DNA from: Deltaproteobacteria bacterium
GTDB taxonomy: Bacteria > Myxococcota_A > UBA9160 > UBA4427
Assembly: GCA_016713665.1 (NCBI GenBank)
Contig: JADJOR010000005.1
Location: forward strand, 806,001 to 870,000
Reading direction: 5' to 3'
Length of the DNA stretch: 64,000 bases
Positions 17,112 to 26,711 of this stretch are shown in pieces. The first letter of the stretch is position 1; every line of letters begins with the position of its first letter. Under the pieces are notes generated by a model. It saw only the letters and a list, made by a program, of their open reading frames with translations. It searched no databases and was not told where the DNA came from. Made by a program: the position numbers and the translations under genes.

Positions 17112-20100
17112 TCAGTCGCCGCCCTTGCGCCCGACCGGCGTGTCCGGCGTGAAGAGCCGGTAGAGCGCCGGCAGTACGAGCAGCGTCAGCGCCGTGCTCG
17201 TCACGAGGCCGCCGATCACGACCGTCGCGAGCGGACGCTGGACCTCGGCGCCGGTCCCGGTCGCGAGCGCCATCGGCACGAAGCCGAGCGACGCGACGAG
17301 CGCCGTCATCAGGACCGGCCGCAGCCGCGTCAGCGCGCCTTCGCGGATCGCCTCGTCGAGGGAGCGGCCCGCCGCGCGCAGCTCCTCGATGAAGCTGACC
17401 ATGACGAGGCCGTTCAGGACGGCGACACCCGAGAGGGCGATGAAGCCGACGGCCGCCGAGATCGAGAAGGGCAGCCCGCGCAGCCAGAGCGTCGCGATGC
17501 CGCCGGAGAGGGCGAGGGGAACGCCCGTGAACACCATCGCTGCGCGGCGCATCGAGCCGAGGGTCGAGTAGAGCAGGGCGAAGATCACGACGAAGCAGAT
17601 CGGCACGACGATGGCGAGGCGCGCCTTCGCCGCGACGAGGTTCTCGAACTGCCCGCCCCATTCGAGCCAGGCGCCAGGCGGCAGCTTCGCTTCGGCCGCG
17701 ATGCGCGCCTGCGACTCCTCGACGAAGGAGCCGATGTCGCGCCCGCGCACGTTCACCTGGACGACGATGCGCCGCTTGCCATTCTCGCGGCTGACCTGGT
17801 TCGGTCCCTCGGCGAGCTTCACGTCGGCGACGGCCTCGAGCGGCAGGAACGCGAAGCGCGCGGGGCCGACGTCGCCGATCGAGGGCGTGCTCGCGGTCGT
17901 GGCCGCGTCGAACTCCCCGGGCTGGATCGGTAGCGGGATCGGGAGATTGCGCAGCGTCCGCAGATCGCGCCGGAAGGATTCGGGCAGGCGGACGACGAGA
18001 TCGAAGCGCCGATCGCCCTCGAAGACCTGGCCGGCCTTGCGTCCGCCGACGGCGATCGAGACGACGTCTTGGACGTCGGAGACGGTGAGCCCGTAGCGGG
18101 CGATCGCGGCGCGATCGACGTCGACGGAGATGACGGGGAGACCGGTGATCTGCTCCGTCCGGACGTCGGAGGAGCCCCGCGTCGAGCGCAGCACGGCGGC
18201 GATCCGCTCGGCGGCGGGCAGCAGGGTCTCGAAGTCGTCGCCGAAGACCTTGACCGCGACGTCGCTGCGCACACCGGCGATCAGCTCGTTGAAGCGCATC
18301 TCGATCGGCTGCGTGAACTCGAATTTGTTGCCGACGAGGGACTCGACCCGGGTCTCGATCTTGCGACGCACGTCCTCCTTCGTCTGCGACGGATCGGGCC
18401 AGTCGGCGCGGGGCTTCAGGATGACGAAGCCGTCCGACATGTTCACGGGCATCGGATCGCCCGCCATCTCCGCGGTGCCGGTCTTCGAGAAGACGAAGGC
18501 GACCTCGGGGACCTCGGCGACGGCGAGCTCGACGGCCTTCTGCATCTCGGTGCTCTGGGAGAGGCTCGTCGAGGGGATGCGGATCGACTCGAGCGCGATG
18601 TCGAGCTCGGCGAGGGTCGGGGCGAACTCCTGGCCGAGGCGCGTGAAGAGGAGCAGGGAGACGAGGAAGGCGGCGGTGGCGGCGGCGACGACCTTGCCGC
18701 GGTGGGCGAGGGCGACGTCGAGGGACGGGGCGTAGAGGCGCTTCACGAAGGCGACGAGGCGGTTCTCGTGCTCGTCGACGCGGCCGGTCACGAAGGTCGC
18801 GACCATCGCGGGGATGAAGGTCAGGGCGAGCACGAAGGCCGCGACCAGCGCGAAGATGACGGTCCACGCCATCGGCCGGAACATCTTGCCCTCGACGCCG
18901 GTGAGGGCCAGGATCGGCAGGTAGACCGTGATGATGATCGCGCCGCCGTAGACCGACGAGGAGAGGACCTGCCGACTGCCGGCGAGGGTGACCGCGAGCC
19001 GCTCCTCGAGCGTGAGCTTGCGCCCGAGCTCCTTCTGCTTCTCGGCGAAGAGTCGCAGCGAGTTCTCGACGATGATGACGGCGCCGTCGACGATCAGCCC
19101 GAAGTCGATCGCGCCGAGGCTCATGAGGTTCCCGCTCGTCTTCGTCTGGACCATCGCCGTTGCGGTCAGCAGCATCGAGAGCGGGATCGCGCACGCCGTG
19201 ATGAGCGCCGCGCGGAAGTTCCCGAGCAGCAGGAACAGGACGACGATCACGAGCACCGCCCCCTCGACGAGGTTGCGCTCGACCGTCGCGATCGTCGCGT
19301 CGACGAGCGCCGTCCGGTTGAGCACCGTCTTCGCGCGGATCCCCGGCGGCAGCGACGCGGCGACCTCCTTCATCTTGCGATCGACCGCGTCCGCGACGGC
19401 GCGGCTGTTCTCGCCGATCCGCATCAGGGCCGTCGCGACGACGACCTCGCGGCCGCTCTCGCTCGCGCTGCCCGTGCGCAGCTCGCGCTCGATCCCGACC
19501 CAGGCGACGTCGCGGACGTAGATCGGCGTCCCGCGCCGCTCGCCGACGACGACGTCGCCGACCTGCTCCGGGCTCTCGATGCGGCCCGTCGCGCGCACGA
19601 GATAGGCCTCGCCGTGGTCCTCGATGTAGCCGGCGCCGGTGCTGCGATTGTTCTTCTCGAGGGCGTCGATGACGTCGGTGAACGTCAGATGATGGGCGAC
19701 GAGGCGGCGGGGATCGGGCTGGACGTGGTACTGCTTGACGAAGCCGCCGACGACGTCGACGCCGGCGACGCCGCGCACGGCCTTGACCTGGGGGCGGATG
19801 ATCCAGTCCTGGACGGTGCGCAGATAGGCGGCCTTCTCGACCTCGGTCCGGAGCGTCTCGCCCTCGGGCGTCAGGTAGGAGCCGTCGGGCTGCGGTCCGA
19901 CGCCGCGGGCGCGGCTTCGGGCGCTGCCGTCGCGGACGCCGGACGCGGCCGCCTTCGCCGCGGCCTCGTCGTACTCGACGGTCCACATGTAGATCTCGCC
20001 GAGCCCGGTCGAGATCGGGCCCATGCGCAGGTCGGCCTCCGCCGGGAGGCTGATGCGGACCTCGCCGATCCGCTCGGAGACCTGCTGGCGCGCGAAGTAG

Positions 20101-20408
20101 ATGTCGACGCCGTCCTCGAAGACGGCGGTGATCTGGGAATAGCCGTTGCGCGACAGCGAGCGCGTGTAGCTCAGGCCGGGGATGCCCGAGAGCGCCGTCT
20201 CGATCGGGAAGGTCACCTGCTTCTCGATCTCGACCGGCGAGAGCGAGGGGGCGAGGGTATTGAGCACGACCTGGTTGTTCGTGATGTCGGGGACGGCGTC
20301 GATCGGGAGCCGCGCCAGCGAGAAGGCGCCGAGCAGGGCCGCGGCCGCGACGGCGAAGAGCACGCCGGCGCGATGGCGGATCGAGAAGGCGAGGAGACGT
20401 TCGAGCAT
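17112..20408 (-). CDS. czcA: CzcA/CusA-family heavy-metal efflux RND transporter
   Basis: A 1098-residue inner-membrane RND pump that drives proton-coupled export of heavy-metal ions. It starts with RHRAGVLFAVAAAALLG (first membrane helix) and PIDAVPDITNNQV, then the large periplasmic domain, and a second repeat from about residue 520. The proton-relay helix reads DFGLIVDGAVIIVEN with Asp435 and Asp441; this DFG-VDG form is that of divalent-cation pumps (Zn, Co, Ni, Cd) rather than the Cu/Ag type. An inserted Arg/Ala segment at 153-175 is typical of some CzcA relatives. Downstream gene of the czcCBA operon; only 10 bases separate it from the adaptor gene. Confidence 0.93.
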   Translation of the reverse strand: MLERLLAFSIRHRAGVLFAVAAAALLGAFSLARLPIDAVPDITNNQVVLNTLAPSLSPVEIEKQVTFPIETALSGIPGLSYTRSLSRNGYSQITAVFEDGVDIYFARQQVSERIGEVRISLPAEADLRMGPISTGLGEIYMWTVEYDEAAAKAAASGVRDGSARSRARGVGPQPDGSYLTPEGETLRTEVEKAAYLRTVQDWIIRPQVKAVRGVAGVDVVGGFVKQYHVQPDPRRLVAHHLTFTDVIDALEKNNRSTGAGYIEDHGEAYLVRATGRIESPEQVGDVVVGERRGTPIYVRDVAWVGIERELRTGSASESGREVVVATALMRIGENSRAVADAVDRKMKEVAASLPPGIRAKTVLNRTALVDATIATVERNLVEGAVLVIVVLFLLLGNFRAALITACAIPLSMLLTATAMVQTKTSGNLMSLGAIDFGLIVDGAVIIVENSLRLFAEKQKELGRKLTLEERLAVTLAGSRQVLSSSVYGGAIIITVYLPILALTGVEGKMFRPMAWTVIFALVAAFVLALTFIPAMVATFVTGRVDEHENRLVAFVKRLYAPSLDVALAHRGKVVAAATAAFLVSLLLFTRLGQEFAPTLAELDIALESIRIPSTSLSQSTEMQKAVELAVAEVPEVAFVFSKTGTAEMAGDPMPVNMSDGFVILKPRADWPDPSQTKEDVRRKIETRVESLVGNKFEFTQPIEMRFNELIAGVRSDVAVKVFGDDFETLLPAAERIAAVLRSTRGSSDVRTEQITGLPVISVDVDRAAIARYGLTVSDVQDVVSIAVGGRKAGQVFEGDRRFDLVVRLPESFRRDLRTLRNLPIPLPIQPGEFDAATTASTPSIGDVGPARFAFLPLEAVADVKLAEGPNQVSRENGKRRIVVQVNVRGRDIGSFVEESQARIAAEAKLPPGAWLEWGGQFENLVAAKARLAIVVPICFVVIFALLYSTLGSMRRAAMVFTGVPLALSGGIATLWLRGLPFSISAAVGFIALSGVAVLNGLVMVSFIEELRAAGRSLDEAIREGALTRLRPVLMTALVASLGFVPMALATGTGAEVQRPLATVVIGGLVTSTALTLLVLPALYRLFTPDTPVGRKGGD

Positions 20409-20418
20409 GGGGATCCTC

Positions 20419-21561
20419 TCAGTCTTCCTCGGCGATCTCGCCCTTGGCGAGCTCGGCCTTCAGCAGGAAGCTGTTCTCGACCGCGATGCGCTCACCGGCT
20501 GCGAGCCCCGAGCGGATCGCGACCCGCTCGGTCCCCTCGCGGCCGAGCACGACCGGGCGGCGGACGAGGCCGTCCGGCACCTCGACGAAGACGCAGCTCT
20601 GGCCGCCGACGGTCTGGATCGCCTCGCCCCGGACGGTGACCGGGGCGTCGACGATGTCGAGGGTATGCGCGGTCACGAACATGCCGGGCAGGAACTTGCG
20701 GTCCCGGTTTTCGACGACGACGCGTGCGGTCGCGGTGCGCGTGACCTGATCGACCGAGGGCGTGATGTAGGAGATCGTGCCCTCGGCGGCGGGCCCCTCG
20801 CCGACGGCGTCGATGTGGACGCGCTGCCCCATCGGAATCCGGCCGAGATCCTTCTGGTAGACGGCGAGATCGACCCAGACGCTCGAGAGATCGGCGACGA
20901 CGAAGGCCTGCTTGGTCCGCTCGACCGCCTCGCCGCGGGTCAGGTCCTTCGCGATCACGATGCCGTCGATCGCCGTCTTGACGGTGTAGGGCGCGAGGCT
21001 GTCGCTGCTCTCGATGACGGCGAGGACGTCGCCGGCGTGGACGACGTCGCCGGCGCGCTTCTGGACCTCGCGGACGATGCCGGGGAAGCGCGGGGTGATG
21101 TGGGCCAGGCGATCGCCGTTGGGATGGACTTCGCCGACGAGCTGGATGCCGGAGTCGACGGGGCCGGGGCGCGCGGCTTCGATCGCGATGCCGGCGAGAT
21201 CGATCTGGGCGCGCGTCAGGCGGACGAGGTCGGCGTCGGCCGCGGGCGCTGCGGAGACGGTCGGTGGCGGCGTCGGGCCCGGCTTCGCGTCGGGCGTCTG
21301 CGCGGCGGATCCGGGGGTCGTGACGGCTGCGGTCGCGTTCGCCGCGTCCAAAGCGGCCATGCGGGTTCCGCTCGCCGCCGATCCGCCCGCCGCGTCGGGG
21401 CTCTTGCCTTCGTCGCCTGCGCCGCAAGCGAGCGTGAGGAGCACGAGCAGGGCTGCGATCGCGAGCCGGAGCTCGAGTCGGCCGGGCGCGCAGCGCGGGA
21501 TGCCCGTCGTTCGGCGGCGCCTCGCTGCGTGGTTCGCGTGGCGGTCGTCTCGTCGATTCAT
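20419..21561 (-). CDS. czcB: RND efflux periplasmic adaptor (membrane fusion protein)
   Basis: A 380-residue adaptor that bridges the RND pump and the outer-membrane channel. The N-terminus ends in LLVLLTLACG, a lipobox with Cys, so it is probably lipid-anchored in the inner membrane. A linker rich in Ala/Thr/Pro is followed by a barrel-sandwich core (HITPRFPGIVREVQKRAGDVV; DGIVIAKDLTRGEAVE) and beta-barrel and membrane-proximal blocks (FVVADLSSVWVDLAVYQKD; GTISYITPSVDQVTRT). ATG at 21561 sits after GGGAGGACCTCACG and overlaps the stop of the upstream TolC-like gene by four bases (ATGA), so the two are translationally coupled. Confidence 0.92.
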   Translation of the reverse strand: MNRRDDRHANHAARRRRTTGIPRCAPGRLELRLAIAALLVLLTLACGAGDEGKSPDAAGGSAASGTRMAALDAANATAAVTTPGSAAQTPDAKPGPTPPPTVSAAPAADADLVRLTRAQIDLAGIAIEAARPGPVDSGIQLVGEVHPNGDRLAHITPRFPGIVREVQKRAGDVVHAGDVLAVIESSDSLAPYTVKTAIDGIVIAKDLTRGEAVERTKQAFVVADLSSVWVDLAVYQKDLGRIPMGQRVHIDAVGEGPAAEGTISYITPSVDQVTRTATARVVVENRDRKFLPGMFVTAHTLDIVDAPVTVRGEAIQTVGGQSCVFVEVPDGLVRRPVVLGREGTERVAIRSGLAAGERIAVENSFLLKAELAKGEIAEED

Positions 21562-23072
21562 CGTGAGGTCCTCCCTGCGAGCTCGGAGAGCGGTGTGCCG
21601 GTCAGGCGTTCGAGATCCGTCGCCGCGAACTGGAGGGCGACGACGGCGTCGAGCAGCTCCCGCCGGGCGGCGAAGAGCGTGCGCTGCGCGTCGAGGACCT
21701 CGACATGGCGGAAGAGGCCCGTCGCATAGCCCCGGCGCGTCTGCTCGAAGACGCGCTGGGCACGGGGGATGATCTGATCGCGCAGCGTCCTGACGGTGCG
21801 ATCGGCGATCTGCAGCGATTGGAGACTCGCCACGATCGCGCTGCGGACCGAGACGTCGCGCTGGCGCTGCTCGCTGCGGGCGCGGGCGAGCTCGTGGCGC
21901 GCCGCGAGGATGCCGCCCTGATTGCGGTCGAAGAGGGGCACCGGGATCGAGAGCCCCGCGACGACCCCCGCCGCATCGCCGAGGGGATGATGTCGGCCGG
22001 CGATCGAGACCTCGACGTTCGGGATGCGCGCCGCGCGCTCGACCGAGAGCGCGGCCTCGCGCTGGGCGATCTCCGCGTTCCAGCGCGCGAGCTCGGGGCT
22101 CTCGCCGGCGGCCTGCTCGAGGGCCTCGAGCTCGGGCGTCGGCGGCAGCGCCCAGAGATCGCCCTTCGCCGCGTCGAAGCCCGCCCGCGCCTGGCCCCAG
22201 CTCGCAGCCAGCAGGGCGCGCGCCGCCTCGAGCTCGTCGTCGAGCTGGGCGACCTCGAGCCCGACGCGATCGAGGTTCACGTGGGCGCGATCCTCCTCGA
22301 CCGGCGAGACGGCGCCGGCCCGCACCGTCGACGCGACCGAGCGCAGCATCTCCGTCGCGATCGACTCGAGCTCGCCGAGCAGCGCCTTGCGCTCCTGCAG
22401 CGCCAGCACGACCAGGAACGCCTTCGTCGTATCCGCGAGCACCGCCACCCGCCGTGTCTCGTAGTCCCAGGTCGCGAGATCGCGATCGCGATCGGCGAGT
22501 CGCCGGCGCGCCGCGCGCTTGCCGCCGAGCTCGACGAGCTGGGCCAGGCTGAGCGTCGTCTGCTGATAGCCGAGGGATTTCTTCTGGCTCTCGCCCGCGA
22601 AGTCCTCGGCGACGAGGGAGACGACTGGATTCGGGAACATCCCGGCTTGCAGCGCCCGCGCCTCGCGGCGGCGGACCTCGATCGACTGCGCGGCGAGGGC
22701 GGGGCTCCCCTGGAGCGCCGCGGCGAGCGCGTCGGCCAGGGCGATCGTGCCGCTCGGGGCCGGCTCGGTCGGAGCGGCCCCGGATTCGGAAGCCGCGCCG
22801 TCGCCGGCGGGCGAGTCCGCCGTCCTCGAAGCGACAGGCCCGTCGCCCGGCTCCGCCGGAGCCTCGACGGCGGGGAGCGCGCGTCCCCAGGCTCGCGGTG
22901 TCGCGGCTTCCCCGGCCGCGGAGGCAGTCGGCCATGCGGCGAGCATCAGCAGGAGCGCGAGCGTCGGCGCGGCCGGGCGCCCGAGCAGGCGGGCTTCGAA
23001 AGCCGTCGCGGGCCGGCCGGCGCGGCGGCGGGCAGGGGCGGGATTCGTCCGCCGTGAGCGAGCTCGTTCCAT
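21558..23072 (-). CDS. czcC: TolC-family outer-membrane efflux channel
   Basis: A 504-residue TolC-like outer-membrane factor. The signal peptide region ends near TASAAGEA; the mature chain has the two repeats of long helices and strands of the family (for example IALADALAAALQGSPAL then AARALQAGMFPNPVVSL, and later PNVEVSIAGRHHPLG and IPVPLFDRNQGGILAARHELA). It forms the exit duct of the efflux trimer. First gene of the czcCBA transcript after a small secreted protein, and overlaps czcB by ATGA. ATG follows GGAGAGAG. Long Ala/Pro/Gly-rich linker at 55-105 is unusual in length for the family. Confidence 0.9.
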   Translation of the reverse strand: MERARSRRTNPAPARRRAGRPATAFEARLLGRPAAPTLALLLMLAAWPTASAAGEAATPRAWGRALPAVEAPAEPGDGPVASRTADSPAGDGAASESGAAPTEPAPSGTIALADALAAALQGSPALAAQSIEVRRREARALQAGMFPNPVVSLVAEDFAGESQKKSLGYQQTTLSLAQLVELGGKRAARRRLADRDRDLATWDYETRRVAVLADTTKAFLVVLALQERKALLGELESIATEMLRSVASTVRAGAVSPVEEDRAHVNLDRVGLEVAQLDDELEAARALLAASWGQARAGFDAAKGDLWALPPTPELEALEQAAGESPELARWNAEIAQREAALSVERAARIPNVEVSIAGRHHPLGDAAGVVAGLSIPVPLFDRNQGGILAARHELARARSEQRQRDVSVRSAIVASLQSLQIADRTVRTLRDQIIPRAQRVFEQTRRGYATGLFRHVEVLDAQRTLFAARRELLDAVVALQFAATDLERLTGTPLSELAGRTSR

Positions 23073-23218
23073 GGAATCTCTCTCCGTAAGGCAATGGCGC
23101 GATCGAGCGGGCGGCCGCGAAGGCGGCCGAAATCCGGAGCCCGCGCAGGCTTCGTGCGCGAGCCGGAATCAGTCCAGCGCGCCGACGGCCTGCAGCCGAC
23201 GGGGCGCACGGGTTTCGC

Positions 23219-23617
23219 TCAAAGTCGCAGGACGGTCGTCCGCAGCGCCTGAAATTCGCGCAGGGGCCGGGGCGGGAGCGGATCGTGGAAGGCGCGCGGG
23301 CGCGGGGTCGACGCGGCCGCCGTCGCGAAGACGACGGGCACGATCACCGGCGCCGCGTCGATCGAGGGCGCCGCGTCGGCCAGCATCGAGAGCTGCACCG
23401 CAGGAATGTCCGTGCAGGCGGCCTTGGGCCAGCCCGTCTCGGCCCGCGCACCGAAAATGAATTTCGTTTCGCAGGGATCGCCCTCGAAGACGGCCTCGAG
23501 CGAGACGTGGTCGTCCTCGGTCACGCAGACCACGAAGGCCCGGGGGAGCGTCGTCGAGAAGAGGATCGCCGCGAGCAGCAGCAGCGATCGCCAACGCGCC
23601 TTCGGTCTGCTGCTCAT
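23219..23617 (-). CDS. Small secreted Cys-containing protein upstream of czcCBA
   Basis: A 132-residue exported protein. Residues 9-26 are a signal peptide (WRSLLLLAAILFSTTLP). The mature part has four Cys (VVCVTEDDH, GDPCETKF, KAACTDIP and none later), arranged as two possible disulfides, and a Pro/Ala-rich end with FHDPLPPRPLRE. I recognise no family. It is on the same strand as czcCBA, 146 bases upstream of it, so it is probably the first gene of the transcript and may sense or bind metal in the periplasm; that is inference from position. The 258-base gap above it should hold the operon promoter. Confidence 0.6.
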   Translation of the reverse strand: MSSRPKARWRSLLLLAAILFSTTLPRAFVVCVTEDDHVSLEAVFEGDPCETKFIFGARAETGWPKAACTDIPAVQLSMLADAAPSIDAAPVIVPVVFATAAASTPRPRAFHDPLPPRPLREFQALRTTVLRL

Positions 23618-23875
23618 GTCCCGATCCCTTCGCCGCGATCGCCGAGAACGCCCATGCTAGCCGAGTCGGCCGCGCGCGCCGACCGAGGCCGAGCCTAGCG
23701 ATGCACCGGCCGTCTCCACATCGCAGCATTCGGTTGCGAGCGCGCCCGGCTCGCCACTCCGAACGCGCCCGGGGCGCTACGTGGCCCACCGCCCCGCTCG
23801 CCCTGTGTCGAAGAGGTCGACGGATCGGGCGACAAGCGCCCGCTTCGGGTTAGGATCGGCCCCGAGGAGACCGGC

Positions 23876-24370
23876 ATGACGATCCAGGAACTGCTCGAAA
23901 TCGAAGAGATCAAGCGCCTCAAGTACGCCTACATGCGCTGCGTCGACACGAAGGCCTGGGACGAGATGAAGACGCTCTTCGTCCCCGAGGCGACCTGCTC
24001 CTACAGCGCCGGCCACTACCACTACGAGGGCCGCGACGCGATCGTCGCCTGGCTCCGCAAGGGCATGGACAAGCCCGCCTTCCACTCGACCCATAGCGTC
24101 CACCAGCCCGAGATCCGCCTGACCGGACCCGACACCGCCGAGGGGACCTGGAAGCTCGAGGACTACGTCGTCGATACCGAGTACGACATCGTGATCTCGG
24201 GCGCGGCCTTCTACCAGGACCGCTACGTCAAGCGCGACGGCCGCTGGCTGATCCTGCATACGGGCTACGAGCGCGTCTTCGAGCAGATCGAGTCGCGCAA
24301 GGACCGCCCGAGCCTCAAGCTGACGGCGTCGATGTGGACGACGGGCGGCGCGAGCCGCATCAAGGCCTAG
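23876..24370 (+). CDS. SnoaL/NTF2-like fold protein
   Basis: A 164-residue protein of the NTF2-like superfamily, SnoaL-like subgroup. The start MTIQELLEIEEIKRLKYAY and the middle VDTKAWDEMKTLFVPEATCSY are the typical first helix block, with HYHYEG and HSTHSVHQPEI lining the pocket and GAAFYQDRYVKRDGRWLI at the end strand. Relatives include ester cyclases, bile acid 7-alpha-dehydratase and scytalone dehydratase. His/Asp residues in the pocket allow a small catalytic role. ATG follows GAGGAGACCGGC. It lies before a YkgJ gene and beside an SDR, in the accessory-metabolism stretch. Confidence 0.8.
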   Translation: MTIQELLEIEEIKRLKYAYMRCVDTKAWDEMKTLFVPEATCSYSAGHYHYEGRDAIVAWLRKGMDKPAFHSTHSVHQPEIRLTGPDTAEGTWKLEDYVVDTEYDIVISGAAFYQDRYVKRDGRWLILHTGYERVFEQIESRKDRPSLKLTASMWTTGGASRIKA

Positions 24371-24416
24371 CAGGCCTGCCGGCGCGGCTCGCGCGGAGCG
24401 ACTCGCAGGAGACGCC

Positions 24417-24998
24417 ATGGCCGAGCTCGGAAGCGATCCCGAACGCGAGCGCCGCGCCGCCTCGCGGCGCTGCGGCCCCTGCTCCCTCTGTTGCACCGTC
24501 CTGCGCGTCGACGAGCTCGCGAAGCCCGCCGGCCGCGACTGCGCGCATCAGCGCGGCGCCCACGGCTGCGCGATCCACGCGACGCGACCGCCGATCTGCC
24601 GCGCGTACCGCTGCCTCTGGCTGCAGGGCGGGCTCGAGGACGACGAGCGCCCCGACGCGATCGGCGGGGTCGTCGATCTCGAGACGACGGGCCTCGGCGT
24701 CCGCCTGGCGATCCGCGAGGCGCGGCCAGGCGCATTAGACGCGTCGCCCGCGCTGCAGGCGATCGCCGAGCGCTACCGCGGCTCGATGCCGGTTCGCATC
24801 ACGGATACCGGCGACCCGAACGATCCCGAGCGGCCGCTGCGCGTGCTGCTCGCGAACGGCGTCGAGCAGCGGATCGCCGGCGTGCGGGTCGAGGTCCTGC
24901 GCGAAGGCCGGATCATCGAGGCGCAGTCGATGCCCTGGCTCGATCGCCTGGCGCATCGCGTCGCGGTCGCCTGGCGACGCTGGCGTCTCGGCGGCTGA
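24417..24998 (+). CDS. YkgJ-type cysteine cluster protein
   Basis: A 193-residue protein with a YkgJ/CxxCxxCC-type zinc or Fe-S cluster motif near the N-terminus. The Cys are in CGPCSLCCTV, DCAHQRGAHGC and PPICRAYRCLW, eight in all. The remainder is an alpha/beta domain ending in a basic helix (RVAVAWRRWRL) without a named family. YkgJ proteins bind zinc or iron and often have unknown roles. The ATG is 46 bases after the NTF2-like gene, so the two are likely cotranscribed. Confidence 0.8.
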   Translation: MAELGSDPERERRAASRRCGPCSLCCTVLRVDELAKPAGRDCAHQRGAHGCAIHATRPPICRAYRCLWLQGGLEDDERPDAIGGVVDLETTGLGVRLAIREARPGALDASPALQAIAERYRGSMPVRITDTGDPNDPERPLRVLLANGVEQRIAGVRVEVLREGRIIEAQSMPWLDRLAHRVAVAWRRWRLGG

Positions 24999-25070
24999 GG
25001 CGCGCGGGCTCGCCGCGCGAGCGGTGTCGCCGCGGCCGCACGCCCTGCGCGAGGCCGCGGCGCGCCGGGG

Positions 25071-25880
25071 TCAGCTGATGTTCATCAGGTTGTCGCGCTG
25101 GCCCATCGCGACCTCGGCGCAGTAGCCGAAGTCGACCGGCAGATTGACGCCGGAGATGAAGCCCGCGAGATCGCTGCCGAGCAGCACGAGCACGCGGCCC
25201 ATCTCGATCGGATCGGCGAAGCGCCCGATCGTCGGGCAGAAGAGCTTGATCGCGTCCTCCGGGATCGTCTTCGTCAGCTGGACCATGAACTGGCTCGCGG
25301 TCGGCGAGGGGCTGATGCAGTTGATGCGGATGCCGCGCTTGCCGAGCTCCCCGGCGAGCTTCTGGGTATAGACGATGATGCACTGCTTCGAGAAGCCGTA
25401 GGCGTCGGCGTTGAGCTTCGGGTCGCCCGCAAGCCAGGCAGCGCCGGCGTCGAAGGTGCCGAGGGCGAGGAACTGGTTCACGAGCTCGAGGTTGCTCTTC
25501 CACGCCATGCCCGCGGTCGACGCGATCGACGTGATGCTGCCACCGCGGCGGATGCGCGGGATCAGCGCGTCGGTCAGATGCCGCAGGCCGACGAAGTTGA
25601 TCATCATCGTGTCGAGGGCCGAGAAGGGCGGATGCGGGACGCCCGCGCAGTTGAAGAGCGCGTCGATCTCCGCCGGGAGCTTCGCGATCGCCGCGTCGAT
25701 CGAGGCCTTGTTCTTCATGTCGGTCTTGAGGATCTGCTTCGCGCCGACCTTGACCTCGCCGATGTCGAGGGCGTGGACCTCGGCCCCGAGCCCGACGAGC
25801 AGCTCCGCCGCCGCGGCGCCCATGCCCGTCGCACAACCGGTGATCACGACCTTCTTGCCCGCGTAGCCCAGGACGTCCAT
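25071..25880 (-). CDS. Short-chain dehydrogenase (3-alpha-hydroxysteroid/coniferyl alcohol dehydrogenase type)
   Basis: A 269-residue classical SDR using NAD(P). The dinucleotide motif is GCATGMG (15-21), the NAG-like NCAG is at 77-80, and the catalytic Ser-Tyr-Lys are in SIASTAG (Ser121) and YGFSK (Tyr161, Lys165). The extended middle between Ser and Tyr, with AWLAGDPKLNADA, is the insert seen in 3-alpha-hydroxysteroid and coniferyl alcohol dehydrogenases, which oxidise alcohols on bulky substrates. End block INLPVDFGY-type motif VNLPVDFGYCAEV. Divergent from the alpha/beta hydrolase gene, 81 bases apart. Confidence 0.87.
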   Translation of the reverse strand: MDVLGYAGKKVVITGCATGMGAAAAELLVGLGAEVHALDIGEVKVGAKQILKTDMKNKASIDAAIAKLPAEIDALFNCAGVPHPPFSALDTMMINFVGLRHLTDALIPRIRRGGSITSIASTAGMAWKSNLELVNQFLALGTFDAGAAWLAGDPKLNADAYGFSKQCIIVYTQKLAGELGKRGIRINCISPSPTASQFMVQLTKTIPEDAIKLFCPTIGRFADPIEMGRVLVLLGSDLAGFISGVNLPVDFGYCAEVAMGQRDNLMNIS

Positions 25881-25961
25881 GCTTCGTCTCTCCTTGTCGG
25901 CCGCGGCGCGGCCCGTCGGCGTTCCAGCCCTTCAGCCCACTATATAAGAGGAGCGGGGTAG

Positions 25962-26630
25962 ATGACCCATTTCGTTCTGGTCCACGGCGCGTTCCACGGT
26001 CCCTGGTGCTTCGATCCGCTGGTCGAGCTGCTGCGGGCCGAAGGCGATCGGTGCACCGCCCCCGAGCTCCCGCTCACCTCCCTCGCCGCCGATGCGGCCG
26101 TCGTGACGCAGACCCTGGGGCGCGTCGACGGCCCGGTCGTCCTGCTCGGCCACTCCTACGGCGGCGCCGTCGTCACCGCCGCGGGCGATCATCCCGCGGT
26201 CGCGCGGCTCGTCCTGCTGGCGGCGCTGGCGCCGGATGCGGGAGAGGGGGTCAATGGGGGGCCCGTCGACGTCGACTCCGATTTCGTGACGGCCCTGCGC
26301 CCGAGCGCCGACGGGCGGCTCGAGGTCGATCCGGCCCGGTCGGCCGCGCTCTTCTATCCCGACGCGGAGCCGCGGGCTGCGGCCGCCGCCGCGGCGAAGC
26401 TGCGGGCCGGGGCGACGGGCCTGCCCGGGGAGCGGCTCGAGCGGGCGGCGTGGCGATCGAAGCCGACGAGCTATGTCGTCTGTGCGGGAGATCCGATCAT
26501 CCTGCCCGCATCGCAGCGCGCGCTGGCGGCGCGGACGGGGGCCTCAGTCCGTGAGATCGGCGGCGATCACTCGCCGTTCCTCGCGCGACCGGCGGAGCTC
26601 GCGAAGCTGCTGCGGGCAATCGCGGGCTGA
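25962..26630 (+). CDS. Alpha/beta hydrolase (esterase type)
   Basis: A 222-residue hydrolase of the small MenH/esterase-like group. The oxyanion HGAFHG (9-14) is followed by GHSYGGA with the nucleophile Ser (about 68), an acidic residue in CAGDPIILP, and a His in GGDHSPFL near the end, giving a complete triad. Length is typical for methylesterase-like plant-type or lactonase proteins. The ATG is preceded by TATATAAGAGGAGCGGGGTAG: a good ribosome site next to a TATA-like tract that may be its -10 region. It opposes the SDR gene. Confidence 0.85.
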   Translation: MTHFVLVHGAFHGPWCFDPLVELLRAEGDRCTAPELPLTSLAADAAVVTQTLGRVDGPVVLLGHSYGGAVVTAAGDHPAVARLVLLAALAPDAGEGVNGGPVDVDSDFVTALRPSADGRLEVDPARSAALFYPDAEPRAAAAAAAKLRAGATGLPGERLERAAWRSKPTSYVVCAGDPIILPASQRALAARTGASVREIGGDHSPFLARPAELAKLLRAIAG

Positions 26631-26711
26631 GCGAGCGGGCTCCGCGCGGGCCGCGTCGCTCGGCCAGGGGAAGCGATCGGCCGGTCCCGCGATCGGCTGC
26701 GCGGAATCCGA

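Noticed and set aside
18069..20639. Long open frame opposite czcA
   Set aside because: Repetitive Asp/Glu/Arg/Leu-rich translation with no domain; mirror image of the pump gene.
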